Source: an uncultured Actinomycetes bacterium (lineage in GTDB: Bacteria > Actinomycetota > Coriobacteriia > Coriobacteriales > RUG033). From it: a DNA stretch of 40,169 nt. Numbering within the stretch: position 1 is the first letter of the stretch; each line of letters starts with the position of its first letter. The notes beneath the pieces were generated by a model. That model did not search any database and was not told the DNA's origin. It worked only from the letters and a program-made list of their open reading frames with translations. The stretch covers positions 1-40,169 of the forward strand of contig OMWF01000257.1 in assembly GCA_900314665.1 (NCBI GenBank). Direction: 5' to 3'. Below are positions 16,807 through 25,700 of this stretch, piece by piece. Position numbers and translations under genes: made by a program.

Positions 16807-17556
16807 ATGGCGCGGGACAGGGGACGACTGCTGCTGCACGCTTGCTGCGGTCCGTGCACGATCGAGCCGCTCAAGCTGCTCATCGGCGAAGGATGGCGGC
16901 CCGCCATCTTCTACTACAACCCCAATATCCATCCCCAGGCCGAGTATCGGCATCGGTTGCAGGTCATCGGCGATTACGCCCGAGCGCAGGGCGTAACGCT
17001 CATCGAAGGCCCCTATGATCCCGAGCGATGGCGGGCGCAGGCGGGCTGCTTTGGCGATAGACGACCCGAGCGCTGCCGCGCCTGCTACCGAATGCGCCTT
17101 GAGGAGAGTGCCCGCTTTGCCAAGGAGCATGGCTTCTCGGCCCTCTCCACTACCTTGACGGTGAGTCCTTATCAGTATGTGGGGGCCATCGGCGAGGAGC
17201 TCGAGCGGGCCTGCGGCGACGGGTTGGAGCCGATCTTCAGGGATTTCAGGCCGTATTACCCGGAGGCCACCCGCATCTCCCGGGAGCTTGGCATGTACCG
17301 GCAGAATTACTGCGGCTGCTCGTTCTCCGATGCGGAAGCGGCCGCCGAACGCAAGCAGAGGCGCGAGCAGCGCCGCGTCCAAGCCGAGAAGCGGGCGCAC
17401 GAGCGGGAGGAGCGCGAGGCCGAGCTGGCTCCGCAACGCGAGGCGGCGCGCAAGAAGCGCGAGGAGTACGACCGGCTGCAACGAAGAAAGCGCGAGGTGC
17501 GCGATGCGTTGCGGGCGCAACGCAGGGCGCAGCAGACGTCCATGGACCAGGAGTGA
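16807..17556 (+). CDS. queH: Epoxyqueuosine reductase QueH
   Basis: QueH (formerly DUF208) reduces epoxyqueuosine in tRNA to queuosine, replacing the unrelated QueG. The 249-residue protein has the diagnostic cysteines: HACCGPC (C13, C14, C17), ERCRACYRMRLE (C90, C93) and NYCGCSFS (C169, C171). These hold an Fe-S cluster and a second metal site in characterised members. TLTVSPYQY is also conserved. From about residue 176 to the end is a highly charged Arg/Glu/Ala helix, a probable coiled coil, that most QueH proteins lack. ATG 16807 follows GGAAGGGGG. The position directly before queA, with three bases between stop and start, and ahead of tgt fits the pathway. No preQ1 riboswitch was recognised upstream. 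Confidence 0.92.
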   Translation: MARDRGRLLLHACCGPCTIEPLKLLIGEGWRPAIFYYNPNIHPQAEYRHRLQVIGDYARAQGVTLIEGPYDPERWRAQAGCFGDRRPERCRACYRMRLEESARFAKEHGFSALSTTLTVSPYQYVGAIGEELERACGDGLEPIFRDFRPYYPEATRISRELGMYRQNYCGCSFSDAEAAAERKQRREQRRVQAEKRAHEREEREAELAPQREAARKKREEYDRLQRRKREVRDALRAQRRAQQTSMDQE

Positions 17557-17558
17557 GC

Positions 17559-18662
17559 ATGAGAACCGACGATTTTGACTACGAGCTTCCTCATGAGCTT
17601 ATCGCCCAGGAGCCGGCCGACCCTCGGGACTCGTGCCGCCTGATGGTGCTCGACAAGGCCACGGGGGCGGTTGAGCACCGCGTCTTCCGCGACATCATCG
17701 ACTACCTGGACCCGGGAGACCTGCTGGTGGCCAACGACACCAAGGTGGTTCCCGCCCGGCTGCTGGGCCATAAGGAGCGGACCGGGGGAGCGGCCGAGGT
17801 GCTGCTGCTCAAGCGCGTCGGCGCGGATACCTGGGAGGCTCTGGTAAAGCCTGGGCGCAGGCTGCAGCCGGGTGCGGTCGTCGAGTTCAAGCGGGCGGGG
17901 GGTGACGCGGGAGAGGTGCTGCTCACCGCCACCGTGCTGGAGCATGCCGAGGGCCGCGGCGAGCGCATCGTCCGCCTGGCCGTGCCCGGCTTGGAGGCGC
18001 AGGGAACCGCCGGTGCGGACGCCTCCCGGCTGGAGATGGCGCTCGACACGGCGATTCACGAGGTGGGACACATGCCGCTCCCTCCTTACATCACCCAGTA
18101 CACCGGCGATGATGATCAGTACCAGACCGTCTATGCCCGCCATGAGGGCAGCGCCGCCGCGCCCACTGCCGGGTTGCACTTCACCCCCGAGCTGCTGCAC
18201 CGCATCGAGGGCAAGGGCGTCCGCTTTGCCACGGTCGACCTGGAGGTGGGCGTCGACACCTTCCGTCTGGTCGATGAGGACGACCCGCTTCAGCACGAGA
18301 TGCACACCGAGCGCTACACGGTGAGCCAGGAGGTGGTCGACGCCGTTCATCGGACCCACGAGGAGGGGCATCGGGTCATCGCCGTGGGCACCACCTCGAC
18401 CCGCTCGCTGGAGAGCGCCTGGGACGACGAGCTTCAGGACCTGCGCCCCCGCCTGCGCGAAGCCACGTCGCTCTACATCCTGCCCGGATACCGCTTCCGG
18501 GCGATTGACGCGCTCATCACCAACTTTCACGTGCCCCGGTCCACGCTCATGATGCTCGTCTCAGCCCTGGCGGGGCGCGACCACATCATGGACGCGTACC
18601 GGCAAGCCATCGATGAGCGCTATCGCTTCTTCTCCTTTGGCGACGCAATGCTCATCAAGTAG
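17559..18662 (+). CDS. queA: tRNA preQ1(34) S-adenosylmethionine ribosyltransferase-isomerase
   Basis: QueA moves the ribosyl group of S-adenosylmethionine onto preQ1 at the wobble position of tRNA, giving epoxyqueuosine, the substrate for QueH. The 367-residue protein shows FDYELPHELIAQEPADPRDSCRLMVLD, LLVANDTKVVPARLLG, the core APTAGLHFT, and LITNFHVPRSTLMMLVSA, all family signatures. It is some 20 residues longer than usual, with an insertion around residues 140-155 (PGLEAQGTAGADASRLEMAL). ATG 17559 has AGGAG five bases upstream; a GTG at 17553 overlapping the queH stop is a less likely start. It is tightly linked to queH and 65 bases ahead of tgt. Confidence 0.97.
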   Translation: MRTDDFDYELPHELIAQEPADPRDSCRLMVLDKATGAVEHRVFRDIIDYLDPGDLLVANDTKVVPARLLGHKERTGGAAEVLLLKRVGADTWEALVKPGRRLQPGAVVEFKRAGGDAGEVLLTATVLEHAEGRGERIVRLAVPGLEAQGTAGADASRLEMALDTAIHEVGHMPLPPYITQYTGDDDQYQTVYARHEGSAAAPTAGLHFTPELLHRIEGKGVRFATVDLEVGVDTFRLVDEDDPLQHEMHTERYTVSQEVVDAVHRTHEEGHRVIAVGTTSTRSLESAWDDELQDLRPRLREATSLYILPGYRFRAIDALITNFHVPRSTLMMLVSALAGRDHIMDAYRQAIDERYRFFSFGDAMLIK

Positions 18663-18727
18663 CGCCTCGTTTCCGCCCCGTTAGTCGCGCGGACCGCCGG
18701 CCCCGCACCTGCTCAGGAAGGAATTGC

Positions 18728-19867
18728 ATGCAAGAGCTCGGATACCAGCTGCTCGCCACAGATCCCCACACCGCTGCCCGCAGGGGGGTGCTGCACACCG
18801 CGCACGGGGACATCCAGACCCCGATGTTCATGCCGGTGGGCACCCAAGGGCAGGTCAAGGGCGTGCCATGGAATCAGGTCGAGTCCATTGGCGCGCAGAT
18901 CGTGCTGGGCAACACCTACCACCTGTACCTGCGTCCAGGCGCCGACGTGGTGGAGGCGGCCGGGGGCTTGCACCGCTTCACCGGCTGGAACCACCCCATC
19001 CTCACCGATTCGGGCGGGTTCCAGGTGATGTCGCTGCAAAGCACGCTCAAGCTCGACGAGGACGGGGTCAGCTTCAAGTCGATTCTCGACGGGTCCTCCC
19101 ATCGATGGACCCCTGAGGACAACATGCGCATCCAGGAGCAGCTGGGGGCCGATATCATCATGCAGCTCGACCAGTGCGCGCCCTATCCCGCCGAGCGCGA
19201 CTTCGTGGCCCACGCCATGGAGCGCTCCTCCAATTGGGCAAAGCGCTGCCTGGCGGCGCATCACCGTCCCGACCAGGCGCTCTTCGGTATCGTACAGGGA
19301 GGCATGCACCTCGACCTGCGGCTGGAAAGCGTGGGTCGTCTGCTAGACATGGAAACCGGCGCCGACCGGCCCTTTGACGGGTTCGGCATCGGAGGCTACT
19401 CGGTGGGCGAGCCCCACGACCTCATGTTTGAGACGCTCGGCCAGGTGGCGGGCGCCCTTCCGGCCAACCGACCGCGCTACCTGATGGGGGTGGGCAACCC
19501 CACCACCCTGGTCAAGGCCGTAGGCGCGGGGGTCGACCTCTTTGACTGCGTGCTTCCCACCCGTACCGCCCGCATGAAGACGGCCTTCTCCTCTCAAGGG
19601 CGTCTGAACCTTAAGAACGCGCGCTTCACCCGCGACTTCGGCCCCATCGACGACGCCTGCGGCTGCCCGGTGTGCGCCCGGTATTCGCGCGCCTACATCC
19701 ACCACCTGTACGTGGTCAAGGAGATGGGCGCCGGCATCCTGACCTCGATACACAACCTCTACTTCCTCATCGACCTTATGAAGCGGGCGCAACGGGCGGT
19801 AGAAGCGGGGGAGTACCAGGCGTTCATGGAGGAGTGGATGAACTCGCCGGCGGCCAACGATTACTGA
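18728..19867 (+). CDS. tgt: tRNA-guanine(34) transglycosylase
   Basis: Tgt exchanges guanine 34 of tRNAs with GUN anticodons for preQ1, the first tRNA-level step of queuosine synthesis. The 379-residue TIM-barrel enzyme has ILTDSGGFQVMSL with the substrate-binding Asp, GIVQGG, the nucleophile region GVDLFDCVLPTRTAR, and the zinc site CGCPVC followed by the distant His in ILTSIHNLYFL. ATG 18728 follows AGGAAGGA. It completes the queH-queA-tgt set. The next recognised gene is secD after 324 bases; yajC, which usually sits here, is absent. Confidence 0.97.
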   Translation: MQELGYQLLATDPHTAARRGVLHTAHGDIQTPMFMPVGTQGQVKGVPWNQVESIGAQIVLGNTYHLYLRPGADVVEAAGGLHRFTGWNHPILTDSGGFQVMSLQSTLKLDEDGVSFKSILDGSSHRWTPEDNMRIQEQLGADIIMQLDQCAPYPAERDFVAHAMERSSNWAKRCLAAHHRPDQALFGIVQGGMHLDLRLESVGRLLDMETGADRPFDGFGIGGYSVGEPHDLMFETLGQVAGALPANRPRYLMGVGNPTTLVKAVGAGVDLFDCVLPTRTARMKTAFSSQGRLNLKNARFTRDFGPIDDACGCPVCARYSRAYIHHLYVVKEMGAGILTSIHNLYFLIDLMKRAQRAVEAGEYQAFMEEWMNSPAANDY

Positions 19868-20191
19868 GGGCGGCCGGCACCGGCGGCGGCTGCGCTCCGT
19901 CGTGCCGACGAGCGCCGAGACGCACTTGGGGCGGCCGGCGCGGGCGGCGTCCGCATGCTTTGGCAGCCGTGCTCTATGACAGCCGAGCGGCGGGCACCAG
20001 TACACGGAAAGCGGGCCCGGGGGCGGCACGTCTTGTACCAAACGGTGTATCATCTGCGAGAATAAACGGGGGTAGACAAGCGCGCGCAGGGGCGTATCGG
20101 GGTTCGCGCGTTTGCATCCGCGCAATGCCCACAGACGCTGTCTTTCGGATACGGATGGCCAACTGGGCCTGTTGTCGCTTTGAGGAGGGTC
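19868..20191 (+). other. Spacer between tgt and secD with no gene recognised
   Basis: No credible coding sequence is seen in these 324 bases: there is no small membrane protein like YajC in any frame with a ribosome site. A TATCAT at 20048-20053 could be a -10 for secDF, but no good -35 precedes it. The part next to tgt is GC-rich and repetitive in GGCGG and CCGGC runs, without a clean terminator. Confidence 0.5.
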
Positions 20192-21871
20192 ATGGCACGC
20201 AAAAAGGACGATGCGTCCGAAGAGTTCAAGATGGGCGTGGGCGCAGGGAAGCGCGAACGCTCCAAGGCGGAGCAGAAGCGCGAGCGCAAGGCCGCCAATC
20301 GGGCTGCGGCGCGCGAGGCTGAGGAAAACGCCGACAAGGTCTCAGAACGCACCAGGGCGGATGCCGAGGAGCGGCAGAGCGAGCGTGAGCGCCTGGCAAG
20401 CAGAGGCGGCTCTTCCCGCGCCCATCGCCATGGGCATAAGTCGGTGCGAGACCGGCACAACATCACCCTGCTCGTCGTCTTGGCCTGCGTGGTGGCCTTT
20501 GCGGTCTTCATGTTTGTGCCGCCTGCCAAGACCATCACGCAGGGCCTTGACATCCAGGGCGGCCTCTCGGTCATCATGACCGCCTCGCACCCGGATGGCT
20601 CCGCCGTCACCAACGACGAGATGCAGGAGGCCATCTCCATCGTGGAGCGCCGCGTCAACTCGCTCGGCGCCTCAGAGGCCACAGTCCAGCAGGATGGCTC
20701 CAACTCGATTCTGGTGCAGATTCCCGGCGTGGAGGACTCGGACACCGCCTTGACGACTATCGGCCGCACCGGCACCCTTGAGTTCGTCGACCTGAACGAC
20801 ATCTCAGATGCCTCCGAGGTGCTCGCCATCATGCGGGGGCAGACCGGCCAGACGCTTGAGCCGGGAACTTACACCCCGTTCATGACCGGCGACTCCATCA
20901 CCAACGTCACCATCGGGCAGGAGTCGCGCGGATCCGCCTCCTACGCCGTCAACCTGACCCTCAACGGCGAGGGCACGCAGGCCTTCGCCGACGTCTCGAC
21001 CGCGCTCGTCTCGACCCACGGCCAGATCGCCATCGTGCTCGACGGCGTGGTTCAGAGCGCGCCGGCGGTGCAGAGCGCGATCACGGGCGGACAGGTGCAG
21101 ATCACGGGCAATTACACGCTCGAGGAGGCCAAGTCCCTGCAGACGGTGCTCGAATCCGGCGCCCTGCCGGTCACCCTGACCTTCTCCGAGGCGCGCACCG
21201 TGGGACCCACCCTCGGCCAGGAGTCTCTGAGCCAGGCCGTCATGGCGGCTCTGGTGGGCATGGCCATCGTAATCGTCTACCTGCTCTTCTTCTACGGCGG
21301 CCTGGGCATCCTGACCGCTGCGAACCTGATCGTCTTCGGCCTCATCTACCTCGGGCTTCTGGCGGTGCTCTCGCGGCTCGGGGTCTTTGCCCTCTCGCTT
21401 GCCGGCTTGGCGGGCATCGTGCTCACCATCGGCATGGCGGCGGACTCCTCGATCCTCGTCCTCGAGCGCTTCCGCGAGGAGATCCGCATGGGCAAGTCCA
21501 TCAAGTCGGCCTCCATCTCCGGCGTCCGCCACGGCATCGGCACCTCGATCGACGGCGACGTGGTCTCGCTCGTCTCGGGCATCGTGCTCTTCATCGTGGC
21601 CGTGGGCGCCGTCAAGGGCTTTGGCCTCACCCTGGTCCTCGGCATCCTGGTCGACATCCTGACCATGTTCATCTTCAAGGCGCCCATCATCCGCCTGTTG
21701 GCGCCCGGCCAGATCACCCGCCATCCGGGCTTCTGGGGGCTCTCCGCCGACGTGGCCGAGGGCGTGGCCCATGGGGCGGGCGACAACGACGAGTCCTCCT
21801 CCAAGCATCGCAGGAAGAAGCACGCTGCGTCGGACGGCGCAGCCGAGAAGGGAGGTGCCGACCGTGCGTAG
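20192..21871 (+). CDS. secD: Protein translocase subunit SecD
   Basis: SecD works with SecF to drive late protein export using the proton motive force. In the 559-residue product the first membrane span is at about 91-109, followed by GLDIQGGLSV (the D1 motif), the large P1 extracytoplasmic domain, and five further spans from about residue 350 with GMAADSSILVLERFREE. The first 90 residues form a long, very charged cytoplasmic extension (Lys, Arg, Glu, Ala), unusual because SecD normally starts a few residues before span 1. The C-terminus is also basic (KHRRKKH). ATG 20192 has GAGGAGGGT just before it. Its end overlaps secF by eight bases. Confidence 0.95.
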   Translation: MARKKDDASEEFKMGVGAGKRERSKAEQKRERKAANRAAAREAEENADKVSERTRADAEERQSERERLASRGGSSRAHRHGHKSVRDRHNITLLVVLACVVAFAVFMFVPPAKTITQGLDIQGGLSVIMTASHPDGSAVTNDEMQEAISIVERRVNSLGASEATVQQDGSNSILVQIPGVEDSDTALTTIGRTGTLEFVDLNDISDASEVLAIMRGQTGQTLEPGTYTPFMTGDSITNVTIGQESRGSASYAVNLTLNGEGTQAFADVSTALVSTHGQIAIVLDGVVQSAPAVQSAITGGQVQITGNYTLEEAKSLQTVLESGALPVTLTFSEARTVGPTLGQESLSQAVMAALVGMAIVIVYLLFFYGGLGILTAANLIVFGLIYLGLLAVLSRLGVFALSLAGLAGIVLTIGMAADSSILVLERFREEIRMGKSIKSASISGVRHGIGTSIDGDVVSLVSGIVLFIVAVGAVKGFGLTLVLGILVDILTMFIFKAPIIRLLAPGQITRHPGFWGLSADVAEGVAHGAGDNDESSSKHRRKKHAASDGAAEKGGADRA

Positions 21872-22781
21872 GTTCATTACCAAGGACATCCCGTTCATGC
21901 GGGTTCGCAAGGTCTTCTACGCCATCTCGCTGGCCCTGGTCGTCATCTCCATCGTGGCCATCGGCGCCCGCGGGCTCAACCTGGGCATCGAGTTCCAGGG
22001 TGGAACTTCCATCGACTTCACCAGCGCCGAGGGCATCTCCACCGAGCAGATGCGGCAGGCCTTCGACGATGCCGGCGTGAGCAACGCCACCATTCAGACC
22101 ACCTCCACCAACGGGCAGAGCGGCTTTCTGGTGAGGACGAGCGAGACGGTCCCCGACACCGCCGCCGCCATCGCCAACCAGGTGGGCGCGCAGCTCGGCC
22201 TGCCCTCCGACTCCTACCAGGTCACCACCATCGGCCCCGAGTGGGGCAGCAACGTGATGCGGCAGTCGCTCATCGCCTTCATCATCTCCATCGCCGCCAT
22301 CATCGTGTACATCTCGATCCGCTTCGAGTACAAGATGTCCCTGACGGCCATCCTGGCGCTGTTCCACGACCTCATCATCATCGTCGGCATCTACGCCCTG
22401 ACCGGGCGGGAGATCACCCCCAACGTGATCGCCGCCCTGCTCACCATCCTCGGCTACTCGCTGTACGACACGGTGGTCGTGTTCCACCGAATCAATGAGA
22501 ACGCCAACCCCTCCATGAAGCACTCGTACTTCTGGACCGCCAATCACTCCATCAACGAGGTGTTCATCCGCACCATCAACACCACGCTGACCTCGCTCAT
22601 CCCGGTGCTGTGCATGCTCTTCTTTGGCGGGGCCACGCTCAAGGACTTTGCCTTCGCCATGGCCCTGGGCCTCATCTTCGGGTCCTACTCGTCGATCGGC
22701 GTCGCCTCCCCGCTGTTTGCCGCCTGGAAGACACGCGAGCCGGCCTACAAGCGCCTGGCCGCCAAGTACGGCGAGGCGTAG
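21864..22781 (+). CDS. secF: Protein translocase subunit SecF
   Basis: SecF is the partner of SecD. The 305-residue protein has a first span at about 17-35, GIEFQGGTSIDF in the position of the family GIDFxGG motif, and five C-terminal spans with ISIRFEYKMSLTAILALFHD and GYSLYDTVVVFHRINEN. GTG 21864 overlaps the secD end by eight bases and is preceded by GGGAGGTG within secD, so the two are translationally coupled. The next gene, the RecJ fusion, begins ten bases after the stop and is very likely in the same transcript. Confidence 0.95.
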   Translation: MRRFITKDIPFMRVRKVFYAISLALVVISIVAIGARGLNLGIEFQGGTSIDFTSAEGISTEQMRQAFDDAGVSNATIQTTSTNGQSGFLVRTSETVPDTAAAIANQVGAQLGLPSDSYQVTTIGPEWGSNVMRQSLIAFIISIAAIIVYISIRFEYKMSLTAILALFHDLIIIVGIYALTGREITPNVIAALLTILGYSLYDTVVVFHRINENANPSMKHSYFWTANHSINEVFIRTINTTLTSLIPVLCMLFFGGATLKDFAFAMALGLIFGSYSSIGVASPLFAAWKTREPAYKRLAAKYGEA

Positions 22782-22790
22782 GGGAGCGGC

Positions 22791-25700
22791 GTGAGCTTGG
22801 ACAGCTGCGAGCAACATAGAAGGTGGGAGCTCAGGCCCGCCGACGAGAACCGCGTCAGGCAGCTCCAGTCAGAACTGGGGCTGCCCCATTTGGTGGCCCG
22901 CACCCTGGTTGCTCGCGGCATCGACACGCCGGATGGCGCGCGGGTCTTCTTCGAGCCCTCGCTGGCGCGCGATTGGGCTGACCCGACGGTCATCCCCGGC
23001 CTGACGGACGTGGCAGACGCCGTCGAGGCTGCACTCGACGGAGGCCAGAAGATCGCCATCTTCGGTGACTTCGACGTGGACGGCGTGACCGCCACCGCGG
23101 TCCTGGCGCGCGCCCTCCGCTCGCTCGGTGCCGAGGTGGTGCCGTTCCTGCCGATGCGGGAGGGGGAGGGCTACGGCCTCTCGGTGGCCGCGCTCGAGCG
23201 GCTGCTCGCGCACGACCCCGACTTCATCGTCACCGTCGACAACGGCATCGCTGCCGCCGCGGAGGTGGCCTGGCTGCTTGACCGTGGCGTGAGGGTCGCC
23301 GTCACCGACCACCATGAGCCGGCAGACCTGGTGCCCGAGGGGGTCCCGGTCTGCGACCCCAAGCTCGCCGCCGAGGGTCCCTCCCGAGAGCTCGCCGGGG
23401 TGGGCGTGGCCCTCAAGCTCGTGTGCGAGCTTGGGCGCCGCCGCGGCCAGCCCGATCTCTGGCGCAGCCTCACCGACCTCGCCTCCCTCGGCACGGTGGC
23501 CGACCTGATGCCCTTCACCCCCGAGAACCGCTCCCTGGTGGCGGATGGGGTCGCGCGCATCAATGCGGCGCCCCGCCCGGGCATCGCCGCCCTGGCGGCT
23601 TTGGCGGGGGCGGACACCCGGGAGATGACCTCCGAGTCCCTGTCCTTCTCGCTCATCCCGCGCATCAATGCCGCGGGACGCATCGACGACCCCATGATCG
23701 CCCTCGATCTCCTGCTGACAGACGACCTCGACACCGTCAACCGGGCGGCGGCCCAGCTCGAGGAGATCAACACCCGGCGCCGTCAGATAGAGTCGGAGCT
23801 GTCCGAGCAGGCCACGGCCCAGGCCGAGCAGATCTATCACGGCGAGCGAGCGCTGGTGCTCGCCGGCGAGGGCTGGCATGAGGGGGTCAAAGGCATCGTC
23901 GCTTCCCGGCTGGTCAACACCTACAAGGTGCCCACCATCCTCTTCTCGATCCACGACGGCATCGCCCGCGGCTCGGGTCGCACCGTGGGGTCGATCAACC
24001 TCTTCCAGGCGGTGAGCGCCTGCTCCGACATCCTGGAGCGCTTTGGCGGACACGAGGCGGCGGTGGGGGTGACCGTCAAGGAGGAGAACCTCCCGGAGTT
24101 CACCCGCCGCTTCACGGCGGAGATGGACAAGCTTCCCGAGCGGGCCTTTGTCAACGTCCGAAAGGTCGACGCCCTGGTGAGCCTCTCCGAGCTCACCTTT
24201 GAGAACCTCGACAAGATCCGGCTGCTCCAGCCCTTTGGACAAGGGATGCGCGAGCCGCTCTTCGTAGCCCCCCACGTTTTCATGGACAACCGCGGCGTGG
24301 TCGGCAAGACCGGGGACCACCTGCGCTTCACCGCCACCGACGGTCTTTCGCGGGTGCCCGCCATCAGGTTTCGCTGTCCCCAGATTGACGAGTTCCTCGA
24401 ATGCGACTCGGCGGTCGACGTCGTCTTCGAGGGCCGGGCGGAGGAGTGGCACGGGCGCTGCCAGGCTAAGATGATCGTGCGCGACATCGAGCAGATACCA
24501 GGGGAGGAGGACCCTCAGGTCGATGACGGCACCGTCTCCGGCCGCCTGATGGCCCACGCAGATGAATACCTGGCCGCCGGTCCCTATGTCGGGATCGAGG
24601 AGGCCGTCTCGTTCCATACCAAGGTGGCTGGCGTCACCTTCGAGGGGCGCCAGGACCGCATCGCCGGGCTTGCCGCCGGCGACGAGCTGGCCCTGGTGCG
24701 CGAGCCGGACAACGTCCATGACCCGCACGCGGTCGCGGTCCTGTCATCAGCCGGGCAGGTGGGTTTTTTGAACCGGCGGCTCGCGGAGCGGCTGGCGCCC
24801 TTGATGGACGGAGGAGCCGCCTACGGCGCCTGGGTGACCGAGGTGACCGGCGGCATGTGCGTCAAGGACTCGGACGACCAGCCCGATGAGCTCGCCCGGC
24901 CCGCGGCCCTGGGGCTCAACATCGAGGTTCGGCGCGTCGGCGCTGCCGCGGCGGCAGAGGGCGGGCCTGGCCAAGAGGACGCATCGACGCGGCGCGCCCG
25001 CTGGGCGGCCCTTGCGGATGACGAGCTCGACGAGCGCCTCAAGGAGGCCCTCATCGGGTCTGCCGCCATGCATCAGGCCCAAGTCGACGCCCTGGCCAAT
25101 CTCAAGGCCGGCCGCTCGACCCTGGTGGTGATGGCCACCGGCCGCGGCAAGTCCCTCATCTTCCACCTGCACGCCGCCCGCACCGCCCTGCGTCAGGGAA
25201 AGGCCTCCGTCTTCGTCTACCCGCTGCGGGCCCTGGTCGCCGACCAGCTGGTTCATCTGAGCGACGTGCTTGCCCGCTTCGGCCTTGCCGCGCGGGTGCT
25301 CACCGGCGAGACGCCTCGGCAGGAGCGCGAGGAGGTCCTCGGCGCACTGGCTTCCGGGGACGTCCATGTGATTCTCACCACCCCCGAATACCTGGCCCTG
25401 CACGCCGGACAGCTGGGCCAGGCGGGGAGGATCGGCTTTCTCGCCGTCGACGAAGCCCATCACATCGGGCTCGCCAAGAGTGGCCACAGGAGCGCCTACC
25501 ACCAGCTGCCCCAAGTTCGCGAGCAGCTGGGGGAGCCGGTCTGCCTGGCGGCCACCGCCACCTGCCGCCCCGAGGACGCCCGCGCCATTGAGGAGACGCT
25601 CGACATCGGCGCCCGCGTCCTCGACCCCGCCATCCGCGAGAACCTGGGGATAGACGACCAGCGCGCCGACCGTCCCGGCAAGGTGCGCGACACTTACCTG

